DNA of 64,000 bases from Tepidimicrobium xylanilyticum (GTDB lineage Bacteria; Bacillota; Clostridia; Tissierellales; Tepidimicrobiaceae), in assembly GCF_900106765.1 (NCBI RefSeq), contig NZ_FNNG01000012.1, forward strand, positions 1 to 64,000, written 5' to 3'. The position numbers were made by a program, and so were the translations under genes. The notes beneath the pieces were generated by a model. The model saw only the letters and a program-made list of their open reading frames with translations. It did no database searches and had not been told where the DNA came from. Within the stretch, counting starts at the first letter, position 1. Every line of letters begins with the position of its first letter. This document shows positions 47,836-57,663 of this stretch, one piece after another.

Positions 47836-48060
47836 CTAGTCTGCACTATATGGTAACAAAGCAACTTGCCTTGCTCTTTTTATTGCCGTAGTCAATTCTC
47901 TTTGATGTTTTGCACAGTTACCAGAAATCCTTCTTGGAAGGATCTTTCCTCTCTCAGTAATATATTTTTTCAATCTATTTATATCTTTATAATCTATATA
48001 TTCAACTTTGTCTTGACAAAAGCTACACACTCTTTTTCTTGGTTTAAACCTTCTTTGCAC
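47836..48060 (-). CDS. rpsR: 30S ribosomal protein S18
   Basis: This is a 74-aa basic protein. The segments [20 protein letters not shown] and [21 protein letters not shown] are typical of S18. The N-terminus has a CSFCQDK motif; together with the Cys in GNCAKH it may form a zinc site, as in Cys-containing ('C+') ribosomal proteins. It is last in rpsF-ssb-rpsR. Confidence 0.97.
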   Translation of the reverse strand: MQRRFKPRKRVCSFCQDKVEYIDYKDINRLKKYITERGKILPRRISGNCAKHQRELTTAIKRARQVALLPYSAD

Positions 48061-48075
48061 CTTTCTCCCTCCTTC

Positions 48076-48507
48076 TTAGAATGGAATATTATCGTCATCT
48101 ACTGGCTCGAATCCATCTATTCCTGAAAAATCTAAATCTCCGCTATCAAAACCTGTATTGTTATCATTACCCCACTCTAGGAATTGAACTCTATCTGCTA
48201 CTACTTCAGTTACATATCTTCTTGAACCATCTTTGGCGTCATAGGATCTAGACTGAAGTCTGCCTTGAATAGCAGCAAGCCTTCCTTTGGTTAGGTAATT
48301 TGCACAATGTTCAGCTTGTTTACCCCATACTACAATATTTATGAAATCTGCTGTCGGCTGTCCTTTAGCTTCCATTTCCTGTTTTTTCTCCCTGGACAAC
48401 TGTTTATCTACAGCTAGACTAAAAGTTGCAACCGGTGTTCCTGTATTGGGTATATATCTTAATTCTGGATCCCGAGTAAGCCTTCCAATCAATATAACAC
48501 TATTCAC
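48076..48507 (-). CDS. ssb: single-stranded DNA-binding protein
   Basis: This is a 143-aa protein starting at GTG 48507. The OB fold covers residues 1-105 (VILIGRLTRDPELRYIPNTG, FINIVVWGKQAEHCANYL). The acidic tail ends DDDNIPF, the protein-interaction tip that recruits replication and repair partners. It sits between rpsF and rpsR, the conserved order. Confidence 0.97.
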   Translation of the reverse strand: MNSVILIGRLTRDPELRYIPNTGTPVATFSLAVDKQLSREKKQEMEAKGQPTADFINIVVWGKQAEHCANYLTKGRLAAIQGRLQSRSYDAKDGSRRYVTEVVADRVQFLEWGNDNNTGFDSGDLDFSGIDGFEPVDDDNIPF

Positions 48508-48527
48508 TCAATACACCACCTTGGATT

Positions 48528-48812
48528 CTATTCATCTTCCCTAATTATCATATGCCTCATTATACCGTCGGTAATTCTGCACACTCTGTCTAGCTCTTTC
48601 ACAATCGCTGGGGTAGATTCAAAGTTTATGATTGTATAATAGCCCTCTGTGTGGTCATTAATTTCATAAGCCAGCTTTCGAACTCCCCATTCATCTACGT
48701 TTGAAATAGTACCATCGGATTCAATAATACCTTTCAATCTATCCAATTGTTGGTTTCTCACTTCATCTTCGAGAGTAGGCACAAATATAATAAGAGCTTC
48801 ATATTTTCTCAT
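48528..48812 (-). CDS. rpsF: 30S ribosomal protein S6
   Basis: This is a 94-aa protein. The ATG at 48812 (MRKYEALIIFVPTLED) follows AAGGAGGTG; a longer in-frame ORF upstream is not supported. WGVRKLAYEINDHTEGYYTI is the S6 core. The end MRHMIIRED is normal. It opens the rpsF-ssb-rpsR operon. Confidence 0.97.
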   Translation of the reverse strand: MRKYEALIIFVPTLEDEVRNQQLDRLKGIIESDGTISNVDEWGVRKLAYEINDHTEGYYTIINFESTPAIVKELDRVCRITDGIMRHMIIREDE

Positions 48813-48913
48813 GTATTTCACCTCCTTTTGGACTAACGGCCCTATTAAATAGAGCAAGGATTTATCTATGAAATTATACCATTAATATAAACTTAGTGCA
48901 ACAGAGTTTTTAA

Positions 48914-50974
48914 TTAAATCTTAAAAAAAGACAATTCATTATTTAGTTCTTCGGCAATTCTGGATAATTCCTCACTGGCACCTGATATTTGTGCCATAGA
49001 AGCTGTCTGCTCTTCAACTGATGCTGAAGCTTCTTCAGTACCAGCTGCATTTTCCTGTGAAATAGCAGATAGATTCTCTAAAATTTCGAGTATTTTTTCT
49101 TTTTCTTCAATCATTTGACTAGCAAATTTATTAACTGTTTTTATCATTTTTTGCATTTCTTCCAAGGCATAAGCTATTCCATCAAATTTAGCACTGGTTT
49201 GTTCTACACCTAAGCTTTGTAGATCAGTTGCTTTTTTCACCTCATTCATAGCATTAACAACAATGGATGTTTTACTAGTTAGGTCATCAATGATTGAACT
49301 AATTTCCTCTGTAAATTGAGTTGATTGTTCTGCTAACTTTCTTATTTCATCAGCTACAACTGCAAAACCTCTTCCAGACTCTCCAGCTCTAGCAGCTTCA
49401 ATTGCAGCATTTAAAGCTAAAAGATTAGTTTGGTCTGATATATTTTTAATCATTTCACTAGCTATTGCAATTTTTTCTACACTCTGATTAGTGTCGTTTA
49501 TTGCCTTTTCTATTTCTTCTGCAGAACGAATATTAATTTCTGTTTTTTCTATCAAATCTCTTATCAGTTCAGAGCCTTCATTTTTAAGTTGATTAACTTC
49601 TATGGTAGAGTTGTTTAATTCTTCCATATAGTTTGTATTTTGAACAACCATATCTCCAAGTTTTGTGGCTGCAAAAAAACCCACTTCCGTATTCTCTGCC
49701 TGATCACTAGCACCGCTTGCTATACCTTCTATAACCTTAGATATTTCATCCGCTGCCGCTGCTGATTGTTCAGTAGTTGCAGTTAATTCCTCTGAATGGG
49801 TAGCAACGGTTTCAGCTTTTTTTAAAATATTTTCTATAATATTCCTTACTGAGCTTTGCATTATATTTACTGAGTTTGATATTTCACCAAATTCATCCTC
49901 TTCCCTTAACAATTGGTCAGATAGATTCTTAGTAAAATCCCCTGAAGCTATCAATTTCAAATGTTCTTTCAATTGGTTAATAGTATTTACAGCATCATGA
50001 GATAATCTATATAGTATGACAACTAAAAGAATAATAGCGGCAATTCCTGTTGCAACTATTTGAATAATATTTTTACTAATAGATTTGTTAATATCCTCCA
50101 TAGAAAAACCAATGCTTACCGCCCCTATAAGTTCATCATCTACAATAGCTGGATATACTAAATCCAAAACTTCAATCTTTTCCTCGCCATATAAATACTC
50201 TGATGAATAAGGCTTTTGTTCTCTAATTGCTGAGACAGAGCCTTTATCTTCAGATAAATCTAAACCTATTCGCTCTGTATCGCTGTGGGCAGCAGCCTTT
50301 AAATCCTTATCAATAAAAACTGCATATACAATTTCTCTACTTAAAGCTAATTCTTCAACTAACCTTTGATATTTAAACTGTTCAGTTAGGGCATTTATAT
50401 AATCAGCATTTATCCCCACTTGCACAAAAGTACCATCTGAGTTTTTTATAGCACCATATTTCCTATATGTATTTGAGACTGCATCTTTTCTAATGTCCTC
50501 AATTAATTCCGTTTCACTGCTATTCATAAAAGAGTATAGAGGATGGCTCTCATCAAATTTCCAACCTATATTTTTGGGAATATTAGAATATAGTATTACT
50601 CCTTCCGAGTTAAAGTAATTTAATTCATCTATGCCCAAATTTGTTGCAACTCTTGTTAACTTTTGGTTATCTAGTTGCTCAAAATCCATGAGAGTCTTAA
50701 CTGCTTTTCTGATTTCATCTTCTATCATCCAATTAATAGTTTCTAAAGATTTATAATTATCATTTAGGCGCTCTACAAATTGTTCTAATATAAATTGACC
50801 ATTTTTATGCATTTCTGCAAGTAAGCTATTTCTAACAGAAATGCTTGAAAATATGCTTATTAAGACAATAGATATTATTACTAATGTAATGGGTATTATA
50901 ATCAATTTTGTTTTTATTGACTTTTTTCTAATGCTCCCACTAGATTGTGTAACTTCTGGTTTTTTACTTCTCAT
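48914..50974 (-). CDS. methyl-accepting chemotaxis protein
   Basis: This is a 686-aa chemoreceptor. A first membrane helix lies at 25-47 ([19 protein letters not shown]), an extracellular sensor of the Cache type at about 48-300, a second helix near 305-325 ([19 protein letters not shown]), a HAMP domain, and then the cytoplasmic signalling domain with hairpin tip [20 protein letters not shown] near 525. The ligand is unknown. It follows the prd cluster and permease on the same strand, so sensing of proline or a related amino acid is a reasonable guess, nothing more. Confidence 0.93.
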   Translation of the reverse strand: MRSKKPEVTQSSGSIRKKSIKTKLIIIPITLVIISIVLISIFSSISVRNSLLAEMHKNGQFILEQFVERLNDNYKSLETINWMIEDEIRKAVKTLMDFEQLDNQKLTRVATNLGIDELNYFNSEGVILYSNIPKNIGWKFDESHPLYSFMNSSETELIEDIRKDAVSNTYRKYGAIKNSDGTFVQVGINADYINALTEQFKYQRLVEELALSREIVYAVFIDKDLKAAAHSDTERIGLDLSEDKGSVSAIREQKPYSSEYLYGEEKIEVLDLVYPAIVDDELIGAVSIGFSMEDINKSISKNIIQIVATGIAAIILLVVILYRLSHDAVNTINQLKEHLKLIASGDFTKNLSDQLLREEDEFGEISNSVNIMQSSVRNIIENILKKAETVATHSEELTATTEQSAAAADEISKVIEGIASGASDQAENTEVGFFAATKLGDMVVQNTNYMEELNNSTIEVNQLKNEGSELIRDLIEKTEINIRSAEEIEKAINDTNQSVEKIAIASEMIKNISDQTNLLALNAAIEAARAGESGRGFAVVADEIRKLAEQSTQFTEEISSIIDDLTSKTSIVVNAMNEVKKATDLQSLGVEQTSAKFDGIAYALEEMQKMIKTVNKFASQMIEEKEKILEILENLSAISQENAAGTEEASASVEEQTASMAQISGASEELSRIAEELNNELSFFKI

Positions 50975-51038
50975 TTAATACTCCTCCTAATTAATTCAAT
51001 CTAATTAATTCAATGCTTTGCAAAATCAAACGAAAATT

Positions 51039-51109
51039 GAGGACTCAAATCCTCTGTGTTACAGTGTTTTACTGAAAAACAAATACCTTCCAGAAAGGAT
51101 TAAGTCCTC
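51039..51109 (-). promoter_or_regulatory. multi-stem RNA-like element before the chemoreceptor
   Basis: GAGGACT(T)AATCCT and AGGATT(TG)AGTCCTC pair as a long outer stem and enclose a small CAGT-AAAAC-ACTG hairpin. No T-run follows. It lies in the 281-bp gap between the permease stop and the chemoreceptor. No known riboswitch class was recognised. Confidence 0.45.
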
Positions 51110-51255
51110 ATGCAAAAATTATACCAGCAAAACATGGAAAAAACAACAATAAAAACTCCTTTTAAAAAAGAATCCTCTATCAGCCCGACATTCTACCTAA
51201 TGCAGCTCATCAAAAAATTTTTCTTTAAATTTATTTTACATTATCTTTAACAAAA

Positions 51256-52137
51256 CTATCCTATCTCTGTCGCTCTTGTTGGTTCTTCAACTTTTACTTC
51301 CTTCAACATTTTAACACCTGTATAGATAATAATTCCAGTTACTAACCAAGTTAATAAATTAATCGGTAATGATTTCACAATAAAGTATGCTATTAAAACT
51401 CCAACCACTCCCCCTGCTGTAAGCCCCATAGATGCCTTCCTATCATATGCTCCTTCTTTAACAAATCTCATACCTGCTGCGGGCATTAAAAATGCGCAAG
51501 AACCCATCATTATTGGAAATGCCACCCTAGGACTCATACCTAAAGCGTAAATCAAAGCCATACAAGGAGCGTATAAACCAATACCAACTGTCATAAATGC
51601 ACCAAGCATGAAGTTTACAACAACTCCAATCACTAATTTAATCCCTGTTAACCCTACTGCCTCACCACCTGATGGCATCCAGCCTAGTTGTCCTGATACC
51701 ATCAACCCTGCCACTGCTAGTAAAGCAATACCCATTACTAATCTAATTCGATTTACAGGTAGTTTAGAGACGATTCCAGCCGCTACTATAGCACCCAAGG
51801 TTGCTGAACCTAATAATAAGGTTAGTGTTAATGGTTCTACTTCTATAGCTCTAATAAATAGAAAGGCTTCTAAAACTACTGGTATTGTGTGTCCAACATT
51901 CAATGTTCCTGGCATTGTTTTATCATCTGTCATTTTCCCAATTTTAAATAGTGAAACTGTAGGAGCAAAACTACCAATGCCTAAAGTATCAAAAAAATCC
52001 GTTATAAAACCTACTCCTAGAAGCTTGTCCCATCTAGTTGTAGATAAGGAATCTTTATTTTCAAAAAAGTCTTTGAAAAAGTAAATTGCAAATATTCCCG
52101 TCAAAATTCCTAGAACTGTAAGGACTAATGTAACCAT
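51256..52137 (-). CDS. TauE/SafE family permease
   Basis: This is a 293-aa membrane protein. The ATG at 52137 (MVTLVLTVLGILTGIF) follows AAGGAGGTC; an upstream in-frame ATG does not. About eight helices are visible, with the family-type repeats GVGFITDFFDTLGIGSFAPT and LGAFMTVGIGLYAPCMALIYALGMSP (in part). The family exports sulfite, sulfoacetate and other small organic anions. Its place after prdF on the same strand suggests a role in proline metabolism, perhaps moving 5-aminovalerate or another product. This is inference. Confidence 0.85.
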   Translation of the reverse strand: MVTLVLTVLGILTGIFAIYFFKDFFENKDSLSTTRWDKLLGVGFITDFFDTLGIGSFAPTVSLFKIGKMTDDKTMPGTLNVGHTIPVVLEAFLFIRAIEVEPLTLTLLLGSATLGAIVAAGIVSKLPVNRIRLVMGIALLAVAGLMVSGQLGWMPSGGEAVGLTGIKLVIGVVVNFMLGAFMTVGIGLYAPCMALIYALGMSPRVAFPIMMGSCAFLMPAAGMRFVKEGAYDRKASMGLTAGGVVGVLIAYFIVKSLPINLLTWLVTGIIIYTGVKMLKEVKVEEPTRATEIG

Positions 52138-52246
52138 AATAGACCTCCTTAAAGTTATATTTATCATGTAAATCTAAATAAGAATTCAAAACTCAAACCT
52201 TCTATGGTATAATAATCAATGTTAGAAAATAAATATTTTTAAATTT

Positions 52247-52329
52247 GGGCAGAGAATTTTTTACCATGGTATTTAAAAATTGACTATTTGATAATCTCAA
52301 ATAAAATCTCCAAAGCTATTTCTCTGCCC
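52247..52329 (-). promoter_or_regulatory. three-stem RNA-like element between prdF and the permease
   Basis: GGGCAGAGAA (52320-52329 on the minus strand) pairs perfectly with TTCTCTGCCC (52247-52256). Within the loop, ATTTGA/TCAAAT and the palindrome TACCATGGTA form further stems, giving a possible three-way junction of 83 nt. It might be the prdF terminator or a leader of the permease gene. Confidence 0.5.
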
Positions 52330-52341
52330 TTGTAACAATAC

Positions 52342-53349
52342 CTATCCTAATACAAACCCATACTTAATGGGATCAGAGTCGTCAATTACAAAATGATTAA
52401 ATCCTGTTATATACGCAGAACCAGTTATCTCGGGTATAATAGCCTTAAACCCTCCAACAGTTACTTCTTCTAATATCCTCCCTTTAAATTTAGTGTTAAT
52501 TATACTCTCGTATACAAAAGGTTCCCCTATATCTAATTCTCCTTTTGCATATAAAGTAGCCATCTTAGCACTTGTACCGGTTCCACACGGCGATCTGTCT
52601 AACTGACCATTTCCAAAAACAACTACATTTTGGAAGTTTGCCTCTTTGGATTTTGGTTCTCCATAAATTTCAACTAAATCTACTGTGTTAATATGTTGTT
52701 TGACAGGATGCATTACTGGAATCTCTTTATTTATAAGCTCCTTTAGTTTCATGGCCCTCTCGGATATAATATTTGCATTTTGAGGATCAATTTTAACCTT
52801 TAGTTCACTATCTTTTACTATTGCAAAAAAACTACCTCCAAATGAAATATCAAAAGTAACTTTGCCAACATTAGGCAGTTCTAATTGCACATCTTTTTTA
52901 TACAAAAAAGATGGTACATTTGTAATAGAAACTTCTTGTGCCCTTCCATCTTTAACTTTTATTCTTGATTTAACTAATCCAGCAGGAGTTTCTAATATTA
53001 TATTTGTATAGGGCTCCTTTACTTCTATCATCCCTGTTTGTACTAGAACAGTAGAGGCTCCAATACTCCCATGTCCGCACATATTTAGATATCCTCCACT
53101 ATCCATAAAGATAATACCTATATCCGCCTCTGGCGTGGTTGGTTCTGTTATTATAGAGCCAAACATATCATTATGCCCTCTTGGTTCATGCATTATAGCA
53201 GTTCTTATATAGTCCAAGTTACTTTCCAAATATTGCTTTTTTTCTTGTATAGTCTTCCCAGGTATAACTGGGACTCCACCCACTACAACTCTGGTGGGTT
53301 CTCCCATGGTATGAGAATCAACAGTATGCAAACTTCTTCTAATTTTCAT
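52342..53349 (-). CDS. prdF: proline racemase
   Basis: This is a 335-aa enzyme that interconverts L- and D-proline. The two catalytic thiols are in MCGHGSIGAST (about residue 91) and DRSPCGTGTSAKMA (about residue 255). Both are Cys, whereas some clostridial racemases have selenocysteine. The N-terminal motif VDSHTMGEPTRVVVGG is typical. It supplies D-proline to the reductase encoded just upstream. Confidence 0.96.
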   Translation of the reverse strand: MKIRRSLHTVDSHTMGEPTRVVVGGVPVIPGKTIQEKKQYLESNLDYIRTAIMHEPRGHNDMFGSIITEPTTPEADIGIIFMDSGGYLNMCGHGSIGASTVLVQTGMIEVKEPYTNIILETPAGLVKSRIKVKDGRAQEVSITNVPSFLYKKDVQLELPNVGKVTFDISFGGSFFAIVKDSELKVKIDPQNANIISERAMKLKELINKEIPVMHPVKQHINTVDLVEIYGEPKSKEANFQNVVVFGNGQLDRSPCGTGTSAKMATLYAKGELDIGEPFVYESIINTKFKGRILEEVTVGGFKAIIPEITGSAYITGFNHFVIDDSDPIKYGFVLG

Positions 53350-53493
53350 TTTTACTCCCCCTCATATCAAATAAGGTTTTAAATACAAACTTATATCTAT
53401 TTTTTAGAATTTTTGGTTAAATATGGCTGTTATAGGTTCAAGAATATATAGCTATGACTCCCGATAACAAATTATTGTTTTATACCTAACCTA

Positions 53494-54219
53494 CTATATT
53501 TTTGCTTCATATTCATATGGAAGCGGAACTATAGTCCCTGGTGTTTGAATTTTAACTAGTTGTTCTAATGAGTCTTTGACAATATTCGTTTGCATTTTTA
53601 TATTATTTGGCTCTCCAGCATTTGCACCCATAGGAACCTTAGGCGCTACAATTCTTGGAGAACCATTTTGCCTTGCTACTGGTGGCAATGCAGCGATTAA
53701 TATTGTGGGAATCCCATTTTCTTCAATTACTCTCTGCAATATCACGGCAGAGCGGTGACAAGTTCCTCAGCCAGCAGTTAATAAAACTGCATCTACATTT
53801 TCTTCACGTAATTCTTTTGCTATGCTTGGACCAGTTTCATTTGTGAACTTTTCAACATTCCCTCCACCGCCCATAACTCCAAAGTTAATAGGTGCTAGTG
53901 CTTTAATGAAACCCTCTTTTGCCAATTCTTTCATTCTATCTATTGGAAACATACAGTTGATGTCCTTGTTGACATCACTATTGTCATATCCTCCATGGGA
54001 TACCATTAAATCTTTGCTATCCACATCTCCTGGAATTATTCTGTAGCTAGTATCTCCTGCTAAATTAAATCTTTTATCAGATTTTAAATGGACTCCTGCA
54101 CAAGTTACTAAAGCAACGGTCATTTCACTTAACTCTTTTGTTACCGGTGTCCATACTGGATCTGGTGTGATGGGCACATATATTTCTGATTTCATGCCCT
54201 TTACTAGGGTCATACTCAT
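53494..54219 (-). CDS. prdB: D-proline reductase PrdB, selenoprotein (UGA at 53769-53767)
   Basis: This is a 241-aa selenoprotein if the in-frame TGA at codon 151 is read as Sec. Without read-through it appears as two ORFs (150 aa, then 83 aa). The context TAG-U-GTCHRSAV matches the Sec motif known from Clostridium sticklandii PrdB. The start MSMTLVKGMKSEIYVPITPD is typical and follows AAGGAGGT. A hairpin lies after the UGA. With PrdA, PrdB reductively opens D-proline to 5-aminovalerate; the selenol is the catalytic nucleophile. It follows prdA and a small gene in the same operon. Confidence 0.95.
53732..53769 (-). promoter_or_regulatory. SECIS-like hairpin of prdB
   Basis: Fourteen bases after the UGA on the minus strand, CTCTGC-CGTGATATT-GCAGAG forms a 6-bp stem, the size and distance of bacterial SECIS elements bound by SelB. 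Confidence 0.6.
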
Positions 54220-54236
54220 TTTGCTACCTCCTTTTC

Positions 54237-54437
54237 CTATTCTAAGACCTCTGGATAAGTCATCATAAATCCTACTTTTTTTCCAGTTACCAATTCACTT
54301 TTGCTAATGATCATTCGCTTTGGAATTTTTAAAATCCCTAGACGACCATTTAGCTCTATTTCCACCCCTCCATCATAAACATTCACTATTCTGCCTTGAA
54401 AATAATTCTGATTTATATAATTATCTGCTAATGTCAT
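54237..54437 (-). CDS. small protein of the prd operon (CBO2463/CBO2479 type)
   Basis: This is a 66-aa protein, MTLADNYINQNYFQGRIVNV at the start. The middle YDGGVEIELNGRLGILKIPKRMI looks like a small beta-barrel. Similar short proteins, annotated as CBO2463/CBO2479 domain, lie between prdA and prdB in other clostridial prd operons. It lies 8 bp after prdA and 17 bp before prdB. Its function is not established; the position is conserved, so a role in reductase assembly is possible. Confidence 0.75.
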   Translation of the reverse strand: MTLADNYINQNYFQGRIVNVYDGGVEIELNGRLGILKIPKRMIISKSELVTGKKVGFMMTYPEVLE

Positions 54438-54445
54438 TTTTTCAC

Positions 54446-56323
54446 CTACTCTTCATCTTTTTCGTATATGGTCCTACGTTTCTCACTGATTTTTAAAGAC
54501 GTTTCATTTACAGGTCTTTCTATTTTTCGACCTGTCACTTTTTCTATTAGCCTTATATTTTCTTCTTTCACATTTGGGTTCCATTTTCTATCAGCCTTCT
54601 CTATTTTTTCTCCAGCCATCTTTAACTTCAACATAGCTAACGCTCTTATTGCATCTTCTTGAGTTAAGCAATTGTTACTTAATATTTCGTTCTCTATTCC
54701 TTGCCGCGATTTATTCAAATCGATCATTGCATCCATATATTTGTTTCCCACAACTAGTTGACCTTGTACTGCAGCAAAAGTCATTCCAACTACTGGAACT
54801 CCCCTCATGCCCACTTGTTCTATATGGCTGGCAAAGTCTATATGGTTGTTACCAAAGCCCTCGGTCGTTACAATAGCACCATCTAAATCCATAGTTTCTA
54901 TCATAGAACCCAATAATCTAGAAACATAAAACTTCTCTGAATTTGCTTGAGGCGAACCAATAAGTACTACTCCAGCTAAATCTATTTCTTCATCTTCCAT
55001 AGCTTCCATGACTAATGGCTCTCTCCAGTAATGTCTTGATGTCTCCTTAGATGCAGGTCCAATACAGGTTAAAGCATGGACACATCCATCTAATATCTGT
55101 AAAGGTGTTACCACTACAGGCACATTCCCTAAATCCACATTTGCTTTAGCTCCTACAGTTCCCACCGGTTCATCTGGCATCAAGAAATTATCATGCATAG
55201 CCCCTTGCCCCATTATTTCCTTTATTATTAAGACCTTCTTCCTATTAGGTCTACGCTTCTGCACTAATTCTTCTACTTTATAAACTAGACTTTCATCTAC
55301 TTTTTTTAATACTTCTCTTATCTCCTGCGTTATAAAATCTGTTGCTCTATGGACAGACATAGGTCCTGGCCTTTCCATGTTTTTCCCTGCTTTTATGGTA
55401 ACTTTCGTTTTTATCAGTATTTCTCCCTCATCTGGAGAACCAGGTCTACCAAATAGTATATTCCTATCCATTTCTCCTTCTGATGAACCAAATTCCCCAA
55501 TCTGTACCCCATTTTCATCAATACCAGTAACAATAACTACTACCCCATCAATAACTCTAGTAATACCCTCGCCTAATTGCCCCTTTTCTTTAACTGCTAT
55601 TGGTTGGACATCCATTATAGTATCGCTATATTCCCCATACCGGTCAGGAGTTATTATATCTATTTCTAAATCAGTTACTAATTCTTGAGAATCCATAGCA
55701 TCTTTTGCAATATCCTTTCTTATATATAGGGTGGTTCCTTCTATTTTAGTTTCTTCTCCAAATTCAACTTTATCTATTTTAATATGCTTTCTAACCAACG
55801 TTCTTATTATCTTCTCTTCATCAACATTTATCTCCTTATCTGCCGTTGGACAGTTTGACTCTATTGGTAATATACCAGTATCTGGAAAATCACCCCATGA
55901 GCAAATAGGAATTTCTAAATTTATATCTTTCCCTTCTCCTATATGAATTCTTACAAATTGGTTATTTGAACTTGCGGGTATGTTTGTTCCTAAACCCTTT
56001 TGAAAATCAGTTTCATTTGTTTCCTTTTTGATTTCTTCTCTTACCTCAGAAATCTCTTGTGAAATTTCATTGACCCCATCTACCAAATCTGGTGTAAGGG
56101 GGGTTAGCGCTTCAACAGTTTTTAAAAGTTTCTTTCCTAAGACTTGTCCTATGGTTAGACAATTATCTGGAATGTTTATTAACCCCGAATCTTCAAGATC
56201 TGGTAATATCTTAGGATCTTCAATATTAGATGGTTTTATCACTTCACCAGCTTCAAATCTACAGCAAGTTACAGCAAAATCATTCTTATGCTCTTCTGCC
56301 TGTTCAATAGTTATAGCCATCAT
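54446..56323 (-). CDS. prdA: D-proline reductase proprotein PrdA
   Basis: This is a 625-aa proprotein. It is made as one chain and cleaved to two subunits, the smaller with an N-terminal pyruvoyl group derived from cysteine. The expected site is present as DGCVHALTC-IGPAS, with Thr419-Cys420 (the C. sticklandii site is reported near 421). The N-terminal part has CCRFEAGEVI and ICSWGDFP. The pyruvoyl binds D-proline as PrdB's Sec attacks. The start ATG (or the next, 3 bp later) follows GGAGGG, ten bases after the prdC stop. Confidence 0.97.
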   Translation of the reverse strand: MMAITIEQAEEHKNDFAVTCCRFEAGEVIKPSNIEDPKILPDLEDSGLINIPDNCLTIGQVLGKKLLKTVEALTPLTPDLVDGVNEISQEISEVREEIKKETNETDFQKGLGTNIPASSNNQFVRIHIGEGKDINLEIPICSWGDFPDTGILPIESNCPTADKEINVDEEKIIRTLVRKHIKIDKVEFGEETKIEGTTLYIRKDIAKDAMDSQELVTDLEIDIITPDRYGEYSDTIMDVQPIAVKEKGQLGEGITRVIDGVVVIVTGIDENGVQIGEFGSSEGEMDRNILFGRPGSPDEGEILIKTKVTIKAGKNMERPGPMSVHRATDFITQEIREVLKKVDESLVYKVEELVQKRRPNRKKVLIIKEIMGQGAMHDNFLMPDEPVGTVGAKANVDLGNVPVVVTPLQILDGCVHALTCIGPASKETSRHYWREPLVMEAMEDEEIDLAGVVLIGSPQANSEKFYVSRLLGSMIETMDLDGAIVTTEGFGNNHIDFASHIEQVGMRGVPVVGMTFAAVQGQLVVGNKYMDAMIDLNKSRQGIENEILSNNCLTQEDAIRALAMLKLKMAGEKIEKADRKWNPNVKEENIRLIEKVTGRKIERPVNETSLKISEKRRTIYEKDEE

Positions 56324-56332
56324 ATCCCTCCA

Positions 56333-57619
56333 TTACTTCTTTATTTTCCTATATAAGTCTAGGCCATAGGCTCTTAAAACATGGTCTGTACTATGATAAA
56401 CTGGAACTCCTAACCTAGGAGCTATATCTGAAACCGTGTTAGTTCAGTCCTGACAAGACCCTATTAACAAAACCTCAGCGCCATTCTTTTTCAACTCTAA
56501 TACCTTCTCTGCCTGACCAGGGCAGACTCCTGGTTTATCACATCTATACCGTTCCCCTACCTTTACCATCCGTTTACATCGAGTACTTGCTACAACATTT
56601 GCCCCCATTCCTTCAGCTATCTCTCTTAAACGCTGATCTCCTCCTCCACATTCACAAAGAAGAAGGCCTACATTCCTTTCTTCCTTAGGGAAAGGCATAG
56701 TTAAAGCAATTCCTCCACTTGTTTTGGTTATTGGTGAATTTTCATAGCCATGAAATCCGGTAAAGGCACCACCTATAAGGTACTCTCCATGAGGTTTTAT
56801 TGGTTTCCCAACCTGTTTAATTAAGTCTTTGACCATAGTGCCTATTGGAACATCAAATAGGACTTTTCCACTTTCTGCCCCTTGGATTCGTCCTCCAACG
56901 GTGATATCTTTGTCTATTACTGGTTTTCTTTCTTCTATTGCTAGGGTAATATTTTTTAAAGTTTCTACATTACATATGACTGCATTTGCTTCCAATGGTA
57001 GCTGGCCCGGTTTTAGTTCTACTCCTAACAATTCCCTTACTATTACTCTTTCATCTCCAGAAGGGTACATATCCGATAAGTATTTAATTTCAATACTAGG
57101 ATCATCCTTAATAATTTTTGCAATATTTATTAAGGCTCTTTTATTTTTAGGTTTAATTGCAATAATTCCCTTCGAGGCACTGGTTATCTCCATTACATAT
57201 TTCAAGCCTTTTACTACTATTTCCGGGTTTTCTTCTATATATTTTATATTGTGCCTTAAATTTGGCTCACATTCAGCAGCATTTGCTATTGCAAAACCGC
57301 CTTTCAAGGATGTACTTAACTTTATATGTGTTGGAAAACCCGCTCCTCCTGCTCCTACTATACCAGCCTCTTTTATAGTTTCTAAATGGTTAAAAGTATC
57401 TTTTATCTTCACATAATCCTTAGGCTGATCATCAGGACCATGGATTTCAATAAAATTTTCTGTTACTTGCTCAACTATTCCTTGCACCGACGAATGCACA
57501 TTTGCTCCTAATCCATTAGGTACTGCAATTAGTTGTCCTCTATTTACCATTTCTCCTTCTTTCACTATTGGCATTGCTGGCTTTCCAATATGTTGTAATA
57601 AGGATATTAAAATTTTCAT
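56333..57619 (-). CDS. prdC: PrdC, RnfC-like electron-transfer selenoprotein (UGA at 56446-56444)
   Basis: The gene continues past an in-frame TGA (codon 392) for 36 codons to TAA at 56335-56333, giving 428 aa. The context GSCQD-U-TNTVSDIAPR-LGVPVYH keeps a clear coding character, and PrdC selenoproteins are known from other clostridia. The protein has an RnfC-like barrel-sandwich N-terminus (HIGKPAMPIVKEGEMVNRGQ) and NQO1-like FMN/NAD part with GAGGAGFPTHIKL near 95. It has no obvious ferredoxin domain. It is proposed to pass electrons to the reductase. A sigma-54 promoter precedes it. Confidence 0.94.
56407..56446 (-). promoter_or_regulatory. SECIS-like hairpin of prdC
   Basis: About 22 bases after the UGA, CTCCTA-GGT-TAGGAG forms a tight 6-bp stem with a GGT loop, in line with bacterial SECIS elements, which often expose G and U in the loop. 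Confidence 0.6.
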
Positions 57620-57663
57620 TATTTCACCTCTCTTTCTTGATTAAAATTTCACTATTTTTTAAG

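Noticed and set aside
52342-53349. Selenocysteine in proline racemase
   Set aside because: Both catalytic positions are encoded by cysteine codons and no in-frame TGA occurs.
53494-53745. Separate 83-aa gene downstream of a shorter prdB
   Set aside because: It is the C-terminal part of PrdB after the Sec codon; the joined protein matches the family.
56829-57416. 195-aa plus-strand ORF
   Set aside because: It is antisense to prdC, and only the PrdC frame shows family motifs.
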